NCBI RefSeq assembly: GCF_016653615.1
Contig: NZ_CP067393.1
Location: forward strand, 434,001-498,000
DNA: 64,000 nucleotides
Origin: Entomomonas asaccharolytica
GTDB lineage: Bacteria > Pseudomonadota > Gammaproteobacteria > Pseudomonadales > Pseudomonadaceae
Reading direction: 5' to 3'
Of this stretch, positions 1 through 9,363 are shown one piece after another. The position numbers and the translations under genes are program-made. The notes under the pieces were generated by a model. The model did not search any database. It was not told where the DNA came from and saw only the letters and a program-made list of their open reading frames with translations. The first letter of the stretch is position 1, and each line of letters opens with the position of its first letter.

Positions 1-3000
1 TTTATTCCATTATGCCTTTATACCATTTTGGACACTATGTGGACGATGAACAAAAAAAGTATACACAATATTATGGTGCCGCACGTTTAGGCTATATCTA
101 TATTTTTGTGGGTAATACCTTGTGGCGTGAATTACGAGTAAGCCGTGACCAAGAAGGCAAAAATATTTTTGAAGATATTAACTTAGCAAACTTTAGAGAT
201 AGTAATAATCACTATAAAGACAGTAAAAGAAGCCCTGAGGGTGTCGAGTTAAAAGATGTATGGATACCAGGTAGCTTTTATAACAATAGTACACCAAAAG
301 TAAGAATCGCCTTTTCAGACGTACAATGGTCTGGGTCAAGAATTAACTATCTACAAAATAATCAAGCGGCTTGTGAGCAACGATCAATAGCGATAATGCA
401 ACTAGAGCAAAATTTACTAGCACAGCTCGAATCAACAAAAGATCAAATGGCACCTAAAATACAAAATAATATAACGCCATTAGTTTCTTTAACATTATTA
501 CCCAAAACCAGGGCAAGAAATGAGGCGGTAGAATTTTTAATAGATCATCCCCCTAGATATTTAATAACAAATAACTATATCTCGACACATCAGCAGCAAA
601 CACAAACAGCCATTAAAAGTTATTTAGCTGACCAAGATACATCAAGACAGTTTAACTTAGCACCTAATCTCAAGTCAGGTTTTGATACAAGTGCTTGGCA
701 ATACAACCAACTTGCTAATAAACAACCCTATGTAAAACCAGAACAGGGTGTGCAACCGCCTGCCAACCAACGTACCATTGATGAAGAAAATATCTACAAT
801 AGCCTTCAAGAAGTATGGACAGATCAAACCCCTTTTACTGACACCTTACAAGAAGCGCGTAGCAGAGGGGTTTTAGGTGTTCTTATAGAGGATCCTAATT
901 ACCAAATAACCCATGCTAAAGAACGTATCAAATTCCTAACCACTGCTTTTATTAGCGCAACGCAACAAGCACAACAAGATCCAAATTTCCGTATCGCCAG
1001 TTTAATTGAAAAGCAGCGTAAAATAGTAGAAGACTTTGAAAAAGGCATTACAAAACAAATGAGTGCTACAGGGCGTCAGCTATTTGATGACGCAGTAGCA
1101 GGACCTATCAGAAGAGAACTACATCGTCGTGTAAATCATTTTAAGGCAGGGTTAAGATATGAGCTTAGTACAAATTACATACAACACTATATAGCAGATT
1201 ATTTTAGTAACTATGATAACCCAATAGACCTAATAGGGCATTTTGCTCACATAGTAGAAACATTAAATGTCATGTCACTGTCTATGGCGAGTTATGATCC
1301 ACTACTGCCAATAGAAGCAGAAAATGATCCAACTATTTTTAGTGGTAAAACACCTAGCCAAGTCGTACAAGATATTACTACAGATATTAAAAACCCACTC
1401 CATCAAATGCTCTACCCAAGTGTTGAGTTTAACAGCCTGCAAGATTCCTATACCCCAATAGCACAAACAGAAAATAAAGGAGATGGGCAATTTAATGAAG
1501 GTTTATGGCAAACCATAAGCAATAACGACAGCATCTTAAACCAAGAACCAACCACCTTAAATGGTGCGGCTATCAGTAAAATTAGAGAACAAGGCGATGT
1601 TCTGCTTACCACAGGCCAATTCCCTAACTTTAAAGTGATGAATGCAGCTATCTATAGCTTAATTGCGCAAATGGCTGATGCACGTAAAAGAGCGCAAGAC
1701 AATATTTTAGCGCAACAAACGGAATACCAAACAGCCCAAAAAGAACTACAAGCCGCAGAGCAAGAACTTAATGTTTATAAAAAAGATCAACAACGGGTGG
1801 TTAATAGCCAAAATATAAAATTAAGAGATTTAGAAAAACATCAAACTAGAATTGCTAACGCACAAAAAGCACTCCAAGAAATTGAACAAGTCTTTCAAAA
1901 TAAACTACAACAACTGGGCGCAATAAAAGCCAGAATACCGCTTAAAGAACTACAACTTTTACGTATTACAGGGGGAGAGTCTTTCCATAATCTACAAATA
2001 AAATTAGAAACAGACATTAGAATTAATGGCTCAACCAGCAAAAGATACTATGTACTGGGCAATATCAACCATGTTCCTAAACCAACAGTCGATGTGGGTC
2101 GTAAATTTAGCTTATTTGATGAAAATGTACTCTTTGATAAAAATACCCGAGGTCGTCGTACTGATATTTACCTAGTGGTTATGCCAGATAATGACCCCTA
2201 TGTGGTACAACGTAAACAACAACTAGCCCAACAAATCCCCGAACTAGAAGCAGATATTAGGAAAAGCAGCTATGCCGTAGCCCATATCGAAGGTCAACTA
2301 CTCGACCTCAATGACAAACATATTATAACTACTCGCTCGGTGAACAATGCCAGTACCCAAGTGGCTACCAGTCAAAGCAAAGAACTGCAAACCGGTACTT
2401 TATTTAGGCAATCGGAAAAAACCATTAATAGCCGCATTAATGCCATTGCACAAAGAATTGAAAGATCAGGTAGAGTACCGCCTGTTTTATTAGGCTTAGA
2501 GTTAATTAATATAACTATTGTAACAAGTAGCTTGTCAGATACTGTTAGGACTAGGGGTGGTTGGCGTGCAGGTTTAGGATTTGGCGTGGCATTAGCTGAT
2601 ACCACAATGGCAACTATTGCAGTATTAGAAACCTTACAAGCACAACATAAGCTTTTTGCTGAACATACCCCTATTGCACGTGGGTTAAAAACGTTAGGTG
2701 ATAAAAATAGCTTTCTCGTTGCGCGAGGGCTATCAAAAGCGGTTAATCGGATGATTCCCCTTGGGATTTTTGCCATTGCCAATACCCTATTAAGCGCTTG
2801 GGATGCTTATAATGCCTTTAAATATGGTGATGGCGCCGTCTATGGTCATATTGCCTTTGCTTTGGCAGGTGGTGCTACGGTAATGAGTCTTCTAGCCGGT
2901 GCAGGGGCTTCGGTATGGCTTGGTCCAGGCGGCTGGATTGCGGCTTCTATTCTATTCATTGCTGCCGGTATTGTTCTATTATGGAAACTTGCTGATACCG

Positions 3001-3752
3001 AATTAGAACAATGGTTTAAACAAGGCCCCTTTGGCGCTCAACAAAACTACCCTGCCTTAAAACAATCCGATGAAGCCTTAGCCGTATTATTAAATATGGT
3101 TTTTCAACCTGATATTGGTATTGAAGCAAACCCCTTCCAAAGAGAGGCGCAAAATCGCTTAAAAGAAGATTCAGTGACACAACTAACGCCAGCACAAATT
3201 GCCATTTTAAGCAATGTTAGTAAGGCCAATACTTGTATTATTTTAAACTCAGCATTAATGGGCTTTGCTAATACCGATACAGTGATTCGTTATGCCTGTC
3301 GCTTATACCAATACCGACAAGAGACTAAAACGACTAAAATAACCACTTATATAAGAACGTATACCCCTATTAGCCATGAAATATTGCATACTGAAATCAC
3401 TCCTAACGGCGCTATAATCTTTACCCATACTCCTAAAGCAAGTACCCATCGATCAGGTCATTTTAATATCTACCAAATAGGCTATTTATGGCTAGGGGCC
3501 ACTCAAGTAGTTAGTGAATTTGTTAAAACAGAGGACGAAACCCTACCACGTTTTTACTATTTCCCTGCGCCCCCTTTTACCGATAAAGTACAGTATAATC
3601 CCGCCCAAGACAGTCAGTTATCATTAACTATGCCCGCCACTGATAATGGCATTGTAACAGTCAGTGGTGGCGGTGAACTTACTCGGTGGACACAACGACT
3701 AAAACAAAATTTTTGGAAAAAATTACTGATTGATGGAAATAATATTCTATGA
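1..3752 (+). CDS. T6SS effector, VasX/BTH_I2691-like, N-terminus cut by window edge
   Basis: Large protein of at least 1,246 residues, probably a pore-forming antibacterial T6SS toxin. The reading frame is open to the first base, and the first residues (IMPLYHFGHYVDD) line up with an internal stretch near the start of the second effector in this window (LLPIRYAYVENLD). The first ATG at base 12 is therefore probably internal, with the true start left of the window. The following ARLGYIYIF segment also matches the VasX N-terminal type. Numbering from base 12, residues about 557-640 look coiled-coil, and hydrophobic segments lie at about 827-843, 857-876, 910-930 and 946-995, as expected for a membrane-inserting C-terminal half. 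The next gene overlaps its stop (ATGA), as effector-immunity pairs often do. Function is inferred from family resemblance and context. Confidence 0.75.
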   Translation, partial: YSIMPLYHFGHYVDDEQKKYTQYYGAARLGYIYIFVGNTLWRELRVSRDQEGKNIFEDINLANFRDSNNHYKDSKRSPEGVELKDVWIPGSFYNNSTPKVRIAFSDVQWSGSRINYLQNNQAACEQRSIAIMQLEQNLLAQLESTKDQMAPKIQNNITPLVSLTLLPKTRARNEAVEFLIDHPPRYLITNNYISTHQQQTQTAIKSYLADQDTSRQFNLAPNLKSGFDTSAWQYNQLANKQPYVKPEQGVQPPANQRTIDEENIYNSLQEVWTDQTPFTDTLQEARSRGVLGVLIEDPNYQITHAKERIKFLTTAFISATQQAQQDPNFRIASLIEKQRKIVEDFEKGITKQMSATGRQLFDDAVAGPIRRELHRRVNHFKAGLRYELSTNYIQHYIADYFSNYDNPIDLIGHFAHIVETLNVMSLSMASYDPLLPIEAENDPTIFSGKTPSQVVQDITTDIKNPLHQMLYPSVEFNSLQDSYTPIAQTENKGDGQFNEGLWQTISNNDSILNQEPTTLNGAAISKIREQGDVLLTTGQFPNFKVMNAAIYSLIAQMADARKRAQDNILAQQTEYQTAQKELQAAEQELNVYKKDQQRVVNSQNIKLRDLEKHQTRIANAQKALQEIEQVFQNKLQQLGAIKARIPLKELQLLRITGGESFHNLQIKLETDIRINGSTSKRYYVLGNINHVPKPTVDVGRKFSLFDENVLFDKNTRGRRTDIYLVVMPDNDPYVVQRKQQLAQQIPELEADIRKSSYAVAHIEGQLLDLNDKHIITTRSVNNASTQVATSQSKELQTGTLFRQSEKTINSRINAIAQRIERSGRVPPVLLGLELINITIVTSSLSDTVRTRGGWRAGLGFGVALADTTMATIAVLETLQAQHKLFAEHTPIARGLKTLGDKNSFLVARGLSKAVNRMIPLGIFAIANTLLSAWDAYNAFKYGDGAVYGHIAFALAGGATVMSLLAGAGASVWLGPGGWIAASILFIAAGIVLLWKLADTELEQWFKQGPFGAQQNYPALKQSDEALAVLLNMVFQPDIGIEANPFQREAQNRLKEDSVTQLTPAQIAILSNVSKANTCIILNSALMGFANTDTVIRYACRLYQYRQETKTTKITTYIRTYTPISHEILHTEITPNGAIIFTHTPKASTHRSGHFNIYQIGYLWLGATQVVSEFVKTEDETLPRFYYFPAPPFTDKVQYNPAQDSQLSLTMPATDNGIVTVSGGGELTRWTQRLKQNFWKKLLIDGNNIL

Positions 3753-4810
3753 CGGAGATAGCTAACTATTATGGGAAATATGCTTATCGTAGCAGCCACC
3801 CCAGACAACAACCAGCGCAAACCGCACCACCCAAATCAACGTATGGTTCTCGGCTACCTTGGGGCTATACTGAACAGCATATGCCCCTTGATATGCTCAG
3901 TAATGGCGAGCAACAACTTGCCTTAGAGGAAGAGCAGAAATTAGCCCCTTATCAACCCAATATTCCCCCTGAGCATTGGACTATCTATAACCATGAGTAT
4001 TTACAAAATCATGGTTATCGTAAAATCTCAGTAGTGCTGCACTATATATTGGGTTCTTCTAAAATGATGGCTATATTTGTCAGTTTCTTAGCGATAGTTA
4101 CATTTTTTGTGATGTATTTTGCACTTAAACCTGAATATTCATTTATAGATTGGTTTTTAACATTTTTGCCAGCAACTTTAGTTTTCCCTGGTATTTTCTA
4201 TTATCTTTGGGGTATTGCTCTATTAGTTAAAAAATACTGTCCACAAATCCTAACCTTAAAGGCTAAAGGCAACGCCGCTTTAAAATGGCGTTTAAATCGC
4301 CGCACAGGTATGGTCAGTAAATTTGAATTGGATAATGGCAAACTGGTTGAAAAAACTGCCCCCTTTGATGAATTTGATGGCTATTTAATGGTTATTCCTC
4401 ACCGTCATGGTTTTGCTTATAACTTCATCTTTAGTCATCGTTATCAAGGTTGGGAAGTGGATTTAGGGCAACTAGTCGGCTTTTTTACCAATCGAGGCAC
4501 ACTACAAAATGGTTGGGAGTTTCTGCAAAACTATATGGATATTAGCAAACCACTACCTGAATACATAGCATTAGAAGTCTATCGTCACTTAGACCCAGTA
4601 ACAGCAGAGCATGATAAACAAACAGGTCGTAATCCCCGTTATTTAAGAGATATGCCCAAAAAAGAGCTAATCGACTTTGCCGCCAAAGTCGCCTATCCCT
4701 ATAATGATGCCATGGATCATCGCCCCTGTTTATTTGCTGAAAAAGGCTATGTTAAATATCTAGCCGCCTGTGGTTGTTACTTAGATACCCTAGAACCCCA
4801 ACAGCCATAA
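3749..4810 (+). CDS. Membrane protein paired with VasX-like effector, probable immunity protein (DUF6708-like?)
   Basis: 353 residues. An N-terminal soluble stretch (residues 1-95) is followed by two hydrophobic segments at about 104-125 and 132-155, then a charged cytoplasmic-type domain. This topology matches the 368-residue genes that follow the second VasX-like effector in the window, though sequence similarity is low. Its ATG overlaps the effector stop, so the two are translationally coupled. An inner-membrane immunity protein against a pore-forming effector is the natural reading. The DUF6708 family is my best recollection for such genes and is not certain. A broken second copy of its 5' end follows immediately. 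Confidence 0.55.
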   Translation: MTEIANYYGKYAYRSSHPRQQPAQTAPPKSTYGSRLPWGYTEQHMPLDMLSNGEQQLALEEEQKLAPYQPNIPPEHWTIYNHEYLQNHGYRKISVVLHYILGSSKMMAIFVSFLAIVTFFVMYFALKPEYSFIDWFLTFLPATLVFPGIFYYLWGIALLVKKYCPQILTLKAKGNAALKWRLNRRTGMVSKFELDNGKLVEKTAPFDEFDGYLMVIPHRHGFAYNFIFSHRYQGWEVDLGQLVGFFTNRGTLQNGWEFLQNYMDISKPLPEYIALEVYRHLDPVTAEHDKQTGRNPRYLRDMPKKELIDFAAKVAYPYNDAMDHRPCLFAEKGYVKYLAACGCYLDTLEPQQP

Positions 4811-4842
4811 GACCAATGATAATAAAACAACTACCAATAAAT

Positions 4843-4923
4843 AACTACTATGGGGAATTTGCTTATCGTAGTACCCACCCCAGAAAACAACCTGTGCAAA
4901 CCTCTCTTTACAGAATACCATAA
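4843..4923 (+). pseudogene. Remnant 5' end of a duplicated immunity-like gene
   Basis: Read in the right frame this encodes NYYGEFAYRSTHPRKQ and a little more before a TAA. It closely matches residues 6-25 of the preceding immunity-like gene (NYYGKYAYRSSHPRQQ). Only about 25 codons remain. The ATG at 4,850 lies in a different frame of this remnant and should not be taken as a gene start. It shows that the immunity gene was once tandemly duplicated, as the corresponding gene is in the second T6SS module. Confidence 0.8.
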
Positions 4924-4963
4924 GGTTACTTTACATCTATATTTAACAGACATGAGAAATAAA

Positions 4964-5443
4964 ATGAAAAAAATCATTCCAATTTTAATAACATTATTTT
5001 TTATAACAGGTTATGCACATAGCGAAGATTTTTCAATAACAGGAGGAGATAAACTAGATAAGTATGTAAATGATTCAAAGTTTATTAAAGTAAAACCTAG
5101 TGGTGAAGAAGTTACATATGTATTTAATGCAAAGCCTAATGCTTTTTTTGGTGTAAAGGTTGGAGATTTAGAAGTTTTAGGAGGATATGTTTCATTTAGA
5201 AATGAAAAGCTGTGTCATGCCACACTCTCTATAAACAAAAGATCAGCATTCGATACTTTATTAACAAGATTAAAGGGTTCTGATCTTATTAAAAATACAG
5301 ATAAAAGAGAAGGGCTTTTTGAAAAGGGTACTAGTTATATATTTTTATCACTTGAGGGGGATACTCGTATGGTACAGGTTATTTATGATAGATTTGTAGA
5401 TAATGTTATGTTTGCAGTCTTAGACGCTAATTTCTGCCCTTAA
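4964..5443 (+). CDS. Small exported protein of unknown function
   Basis: 159 residues from the ATG that begins MKKIIPILITLFFITGYAHS, a typical Sec signal peptide with a likely cut after AHS. A start 12 bases upstream (MRNK) is also possible; the still longer frame runs through the remnant of a neighbouring gene and is rejected. The mature part, about 140 residues rich in Lys and Asp, shows no family I recognise. It follows the T6SS effector and immunity-like genes, so a periplasmic immunity or accessory role is possible, but this is only context. Confidence 0.6.
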   Translation: MKKIIPILITLFFITGYAHSEDFSITGGDKLDKYVNDSKFIKVKPSGEEVTYVFNAKPNAFFGVKVGDLEVLGGYVSFRNEKLCHATLSINKRSAFDTLLTRLKGSDLIKNTDKREGLFEKGTSYIFLSLEGDTRMVQVIYDRFVDNVMFAVLDANFCP

Positions 5444-5669
5444 TGGTATTTTAATCATAAGTGGAGCATGCGAGTTAACAGGTTGAGCGCAAAAGTAAGA
5501 ATCAAGGTAGGAAACATACCATTAACTTTTTATAAATCTACCCTTGCTTAATCTCCACCAAAGGCTTTGTAAAATAGCTTCCTGAAGTCGAATACTATTC
5601 TAAACCAAGCAAATAGTAGCTATTTATCATATTAGCTACTACATTCCCTGTATCATAAATATGAAAAAA

Positions 5670-5692
5670 GGCGATCAGGGAGAGGGATCGCC
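5670..5692. promoter_or_regulatory. GGCGATC hairpin upstream of HTH gene
   Basis: Inverted repeat GGCGATC / GATCGCC with a purine-rich 9-nt loop, preceded by an A-run. A similarly placed hairpin (GACGGT / ACCGTC, with a similar loop) precedes the paralogous HTH gene at 48.6 kb. It could be the terminator of the upstream T6SS module or an operator/leader for the HTH gene. The rest of the 5,444-5,820 interval shows nothing else I can name. Confidence 0.4.
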
Positions 5693-5820
5693 AACACAGT
5701 ACATAGATTTTCATTTAACATTTTAGTTTGAACTGACAGATTACATTGAGCCGTAGTTGGGGTCAACAAGTTAATAAAGGAAGATATTTCTTTTTTAATC
5801 TAATTAATTATTGGCTAGTT

Positions 5821-6069
5821 ATGGTTTCAACACGAACAACTGCGTATCACGACATGATTAAGTTGCTTAAAAAAGCGCGTGAGACGAAAAAATTATCTCA
5901 ACGTGAATTTGCACAAATATCAGGCTGGGGACAAACCAGCATATCAAAATATGAGCGCTGTGAAATTCGATTGGATATTATCGACTATTATAAATTAGCC
6001 CAATTATTAGAAGTTGAAGATGATGAAATCCTGAAAGTGCTTCATAAACATTGTAAACAAGCCAAATAA
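5821..6069 (+). CDS. XRE-type helix-turn-helix regulator
   Basis: 82 residues beginning MVSTRTT. The pattern LSQREFAQISGWGQTSISKYE is a classic Cro/CI-type HTH, followed by an aliphatic tail (DIIDYYKLAQLLEV). The start was chosen because the paralogue at 48.6 kb begins with the same MVSTRTT; a TTG start 75 bases upstream would add residues absent from the paralogue. It lies between a T6SS effector module and a decayed zinc-ribbon gene, an arrangement partly repeated in island A, so it probably regulates genes of that module. Confidence 0.8.
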   Translation: MVSTRTTAYHDMIKLLKKARETKKLSQREFAQISGWGQTSISKYERCEIRLDIIDYYKLAQLLEVEDDEILKVLHKHCKQAK

Positions 6070-6260
6070 AATTACTCAAGGATACCCCATCAAAACTCCC
6101 ATTCTCCGCACCCTATGACAACAATAGTTAAATCAACGATCGGTATAAACGATCAATAACCCAAAATTGATCTGTAAAACCAATTTTTAATTTATTGACA
6201 TTTTTAGTATAAATAAGCCACACATTTACTGTGTAACCTAAAAATAATATGCATTCACTT

Positions 6261-6286
6261 CCCACCCGCTGCTGTGGGCTTTTTTT
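6261..6286 (+). terminator. Probable Rho-independent terminator
   Basis: CCCAC-8 nt-GTGGG hairpin followed by a run of seven T, downstream of the HTH gene. The stem is only five GC-rich base pairs, but the T-tract is good. Confidence 0.5.
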
Positions 6287-6396
6287 AGGTTATTGAATCA
6301 CATCAAAAAACTAATATAAAATACGTTTATACTTTAAAAGCCGAAAGAAATATTCTCTTATAGGTTCAAAACGCTCTTATTACAGGAAAGATGATT

Positions 6397-6537
6397 ATGT
6401 CATTCCGGGCTTTTACAGGTACTTGCGTTTTTACTGTTATTAGCTATATAAACGGGTTTATTCTTAATAGCTTATTTTACACAACGCTCATCAAATCTAT
6501 CGTGAATAGAATGCATATCTATAATATAAGGAAATAA
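6397..6537 (+). pseudogene. Truncated remnant of small membrane protein
   Basis: Encodes MSFRAFTGTCVFTVISY and continues for 46 residues. It aligns with the start of the 75-residue membrane protein of the second module (MSFQALIAAFVFAAISYVN). After about 28 residues the match is lost and the C-terminal half is missing. In both modules this small gene directly precedes the zinc-ribbon gene, supporting a common ancestral arrangement. Probably no longer functional. Confidence 0.6.
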
Positions 6538-6538
6538 C

Positions 6539-7416
6539 ATGGTAAGGGATGCTAAACACAAGACTCTTATTCCTGAATCTTTTCATCAACAAGTAGATGA
6601 GCTAATCGCTTATCTTGATTTTTTCCATTTGAAACCGTCAAATGCTGTCCGCATTGCGATTCTACCAACTTTTATGAGACAGGTTTTTTCACACGCCCCG
6701 ATAAGCAATTTCCTCAGTACTATTGCACTGATTGTAAGACCAATTTTAGTCAATTAACCAATACCATTTTTTTACGTTCATGGCATCTGGATCAATGGGG
6801 TAACGTTGGTAGGCTTTATTTGTCTGGAGCGCCAGTCAGTGAAATAGCAGACCTATGCGAAATGTCTATGAAAGCCGTCAGGCATCGCTTTAAAGCCATT
6901 AACCAGTTAATGCAAGAAAAATATCCAACGCTTTATCACTGGTGGCATAACCATACAGAACGAACAGATCTATCTTTCGCCAACATTCAACAACAACAAG
7001 CAACTTACTTTTTAAAATGGCTGGAAGAGATCATCAACCGACAAGATTACACCTGTCCCCACTGCAACAAACAATTATATAAAGCCCACTCTAAAAGCCC
7101 CAGACCTCAGTTTGTTTGCTATCACTGCAACTATCATTTTAATGCAATTAGTGCAACGCGATTTAAACGTATGCACCGTATTGATTTATGGATACCTTAC
7201 GCAAAAGCATTATGTATAGGTTATAGTAATAGTGATATTGAAAAGCTTATTAACTTGCCCAATAAAATGACCAAACAATGGCGACCTGTTTTTATTCAGC
7301 AGATGCAAGATCTTAAATTAAACGAATTAGTCCAGTGGCTAATCTGGCAACGTAAACGCCGCTATGCTCAAATAACTAAATTACAACAAAGGTTTAATGG
7401 CTTTCTCTATGATTAA
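6539..7416 (+). pseudogene. Zinc-ribbon protein, frameshifted (DUF746- or transposase-like)
   Basis: The first part reads MVRDAKHKTLIPESFHQQ then LKPS. At about 6,638-6,645 the frame shifts: the next frame continues with CCPHCDSTNFYETG and YYCTDCKTNFSQLTNT, runs without a stop into the downstream ORF, and ends near 7,416. The repaired protein has two CxxC zinc-ribbon pairs, an HTH-like middle (PVSEIADLCEMSMKAV) and a second CPHC...CYHC ribbon. This layout recalls DUF746-type proteins or IS1-type transposase subunits; I cannot decide which. A more decayed paralogue lies at 47.5-48.4 kb. The C-terminal part could still be made from the ATG at 6,820. Confidence 0.65.
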
Positions 7417-7951
7417 AGATATTATACCAGGACTTATGTGGGCAATGCCTTTCATCATGTTAATAAGCTTTGGTAGTGTGTTCAGTGAGAAAGATAATAG
7501 AATTATTGAATTTTATAAACGAGTTTTTATCATTCGCCCAAAATTGCTAGCCAGTCTGGGATTAATTTGTCTCACTCTTATTTTTTTCTTATCACCACAG
7601 CTTTATTACGATAATAGTCATGGTTTTACAACAACCATTTTCACTAAAAGTAGCTATGTAACAGTAACAGGCAATCCACGCTATTCAATTCTGATGTGGG
7701 CTGGCGTAATATTAGTATTGTTTCCTGTATTATGGCTTTATATAAATCTATTCATTGATAAGTTTGTACTAAAAAGACAACCTACTAAATATCAGGTTAT
7801 AAAAAAACTACTTTATAAATCTCGAGATAAAAAACTGATTGAAGAATCACTAAAAGCAAATAAAGATATAGCTAAGTATCTTGACAAAAAAGATCTAAAA
7901 AATCTTAAAGAATTAATGAAGCAGTATGAAAAAGATAAAAAGACTAATTGA
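7397..7951 (+). CDS. Hypothetical membrane protein
   Basis: 184 residues with three likely membrane spans (about 5-27, 50-70 and 100-122) and a Lys-rich cytoplasmic C-terminus of about 60 residues. An AAAGG ribosome site lies just before the ATG, which sits inside the 3' end of the upstream zinc-ribbon gene, suggesting coupling. I recognise no family. Its place at the edge of the T6SS module and before the recombinase gene makes it island cargo. Confidence 0.6.
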   Translation: MAFSMIKDIIPGLMWAMPFIMLISFGSVFSEKDNRIIEFYKRVFIIRPKLLASLGLICLTLIFFLSPQLYYDNSHGFTTTIFTKSSYVTVTGNPRYSILMWAGVILVLFPVLWLYINLFIDKFVLKRQPTKYQVIKKLLYKSRDKKLIEESLKANKDIAKYLDKKDLKNLKELMKQYEKDKKTN

Positions 7952-8172
7952 TTTAAACATAAATAATCTCTTTTACTTAACAACGTCAATTAGCCATTTT
8001 CCCTTATCCTATCATTACCTATACTCTAATAGGAAAAACATTATTGCTCTTATTTCCACATATTATAAAAAATACTTGATATCAAATTAGTCTAATTTTA
8101 ACCAATATTTTTCATTAACAGCTTGTCGGAAAGGCTTAAATTACCCTAAATTAACTTTCTCAAAGTCATCCC

Positions 8173-8223
8173 GAATTCCCGCTATGTTAGACTCTCAAAA
8201 TCGTCTAGACATAGCGTGAATTC
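8173..8223. repeat. Inverted repeat downstream of recombinase
   Basis: GAATTCCCGCTATGT and ACATAGCGTGAATTC arms with a further TAGAC-type inner stem. The copy at 49,879 pairs perfectly in its 15-bp outer arms; this one has one mismatch. It has no T-run, so it is not an obvious Rho-independent terminator. It marks the edge of the repeated unit and could be an end sequence or recombinase site. Confidence 0.6.
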
Positions 8224-8261
8224 TGCATCAGCTCAATATTACGCACTTTTTTGACGCACAT

Positions 8262-9143
8262 TTAGCGCAAATAAACTTCCGTGATACTAGGTCTAAAATG
8301 CCCCATCTCCTGACTTACCGTTTGTAATGCTTGTTCTCTGTTTAAACCACAGTGTACTTGCAGCTCCACCATCCGCCTTTTCGCATAACTATGCCGTAAT
8401 CCATGAGCACCGTTTGACCAACCTAATGCCCGTTTTGAGGCCGTCGAGAAAGAACTGGACCAACGATTGCCACCATTAATCCCATAGTGCTGTTGATAGT
8501 GAATATGCCTATCCGTTATGGTTATTGGCTCAGCTAATCTTAGTTCCTCTAAGCGATTAGCTAAATGGTAAGGTATTACTACTTCCCGTATCAGGCCACC
8601 TTTACCCTGTACCGTATAAAGCACACCTTCACGTCCTACAAACTTACTGGCTAAAGCAGGTCGCGTATCAGCAATTCTCTCAGTAGCAGGGAGGAGGGTA
8701 AAGAGTTCATGAGCACGTAAGCCACTACTGTAAGCTAACTCAGTTGCCATTGCATTAGCGGGAGATTGTGCTTCAACAATTAATTCAACCTGTGCCTGAC
8801 TGTAGGCACGCGAATTAAGCACTTGGGTATATTCAGACTTAATTACAGGTAATCGCTTATCTGGTTCAAGTAAATGACTAACCTGTTGCATCATCAACTG
8901 AATAGCCTGACGCTCCATATCCAGTGTTTTTTGTCCTACATCCTCAGCTCGTTGCTCCAAATAAACTAACGCCATAGCAGGTGTTAACTGACGCAGACTA
9001 ATACGACTATCAATACAATACTGTGCAACCTGTTTTAACGCTCCCTCATAATTACGTACCGAACCAATTGAACGAACAATAGAACCCTGTAACTGCTTCA
9101 TCACAGAACCAGCTTGTTTATCTGCATTAGCAAATTTACCCAT
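8262..9143 (-). CDS. Tyrosine recombinase (integrase-domain protein), copy 1
   Basis: 293 residues. The catalytic set is visible: Arg in SGLRAHEL, HxxR in HGLRHSYA, His in MGHFRP and the terminal Tyr in EVYLR, so it should be an active strand-exchange enzyme. It is shorter than the P4-type integrases here and is of the kind found inside integrative elements rather than at their tRNA end. The 75-residue HTH gene upstream overlaps its start by 8 bases. A close paralogue lies at 49,968; differences cluster in the middle third. Confidence 0.85.
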   Translation of the reverse strand: MGKFANADKQAGSVMKQLQGSIVRSIGSVRNYEGALKQVAQYCIDSRISLRQLTPAMALVYLEQRAEDVGQKTLDMERQAIQLMMQQVSHLLEPDKRLPVIKSEYTQVLNSRAYSQAQVELIVEAQSPANAMATELAYSSGLRAHELFTLLPATERIADTRPALASKFVGREGVLYTVQGKGGLIREVVIPYHLANRLEELRLAEPITITDRHIHYQQHYGINGGNRWSSSFSTASKRALGWSNGAHGLRHSYAKRRMVELQVHCGLNREQALQTVSQEMGHFRPSITEVYLR

Positions 9144-9363
9144 GCTGCTTAGCTAACCAACGGCTAATCGTACTAGGCGCTACCTTAATATGACGTTGCT
9201 GTAACCAACGCTGTAAATCAGCCACACTTGCACCATTAGCATACAAAGCCAATAAAGCACTTTCATAACGTATCAACTTAGAAACACGTCGCTTACGTCT
9301 AATACCTTGTTGCTGTTTTAAATCAGCCACCACAACCTCAGCATCAAATACCGTTATAACCAT
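9136..9363 (-). CDS. Small HTH protein coupled to recombinase, copy 1
   Basis: 75 residues. The segment YANGASVADLQRWLQQRHIKVAPSTISRWL is a helix-turn-helix resembling small DNA-binding proteins of transposons and plasmids. It overlaps the start of the recombinase gene and shares its transcript. A near-identical copy lies at 50,842. It is likely a regulator or accessory factor for the recombinase. Confidence 0.75.
   Translation of the reverse strand: MVITVFDAEVVVADLKQQQGIRRKRRVSKLIRYESALLALYANGASVADLQRWLQQRHIKVAPSTISRWLAKQHG

Noticed and set aside
2372-2782. 136-codon frame on the minus strand inside the first effector
   Set aside because: Shadow of the effector's hydrophobic region; no independent support.
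4850-4963. N-terminal extension of the small exported protein
   Set aside because: It runs out of frame through the remnant of a duplicated immunity-like gene. The signal peptide begins at 4,964 (or 4,952).
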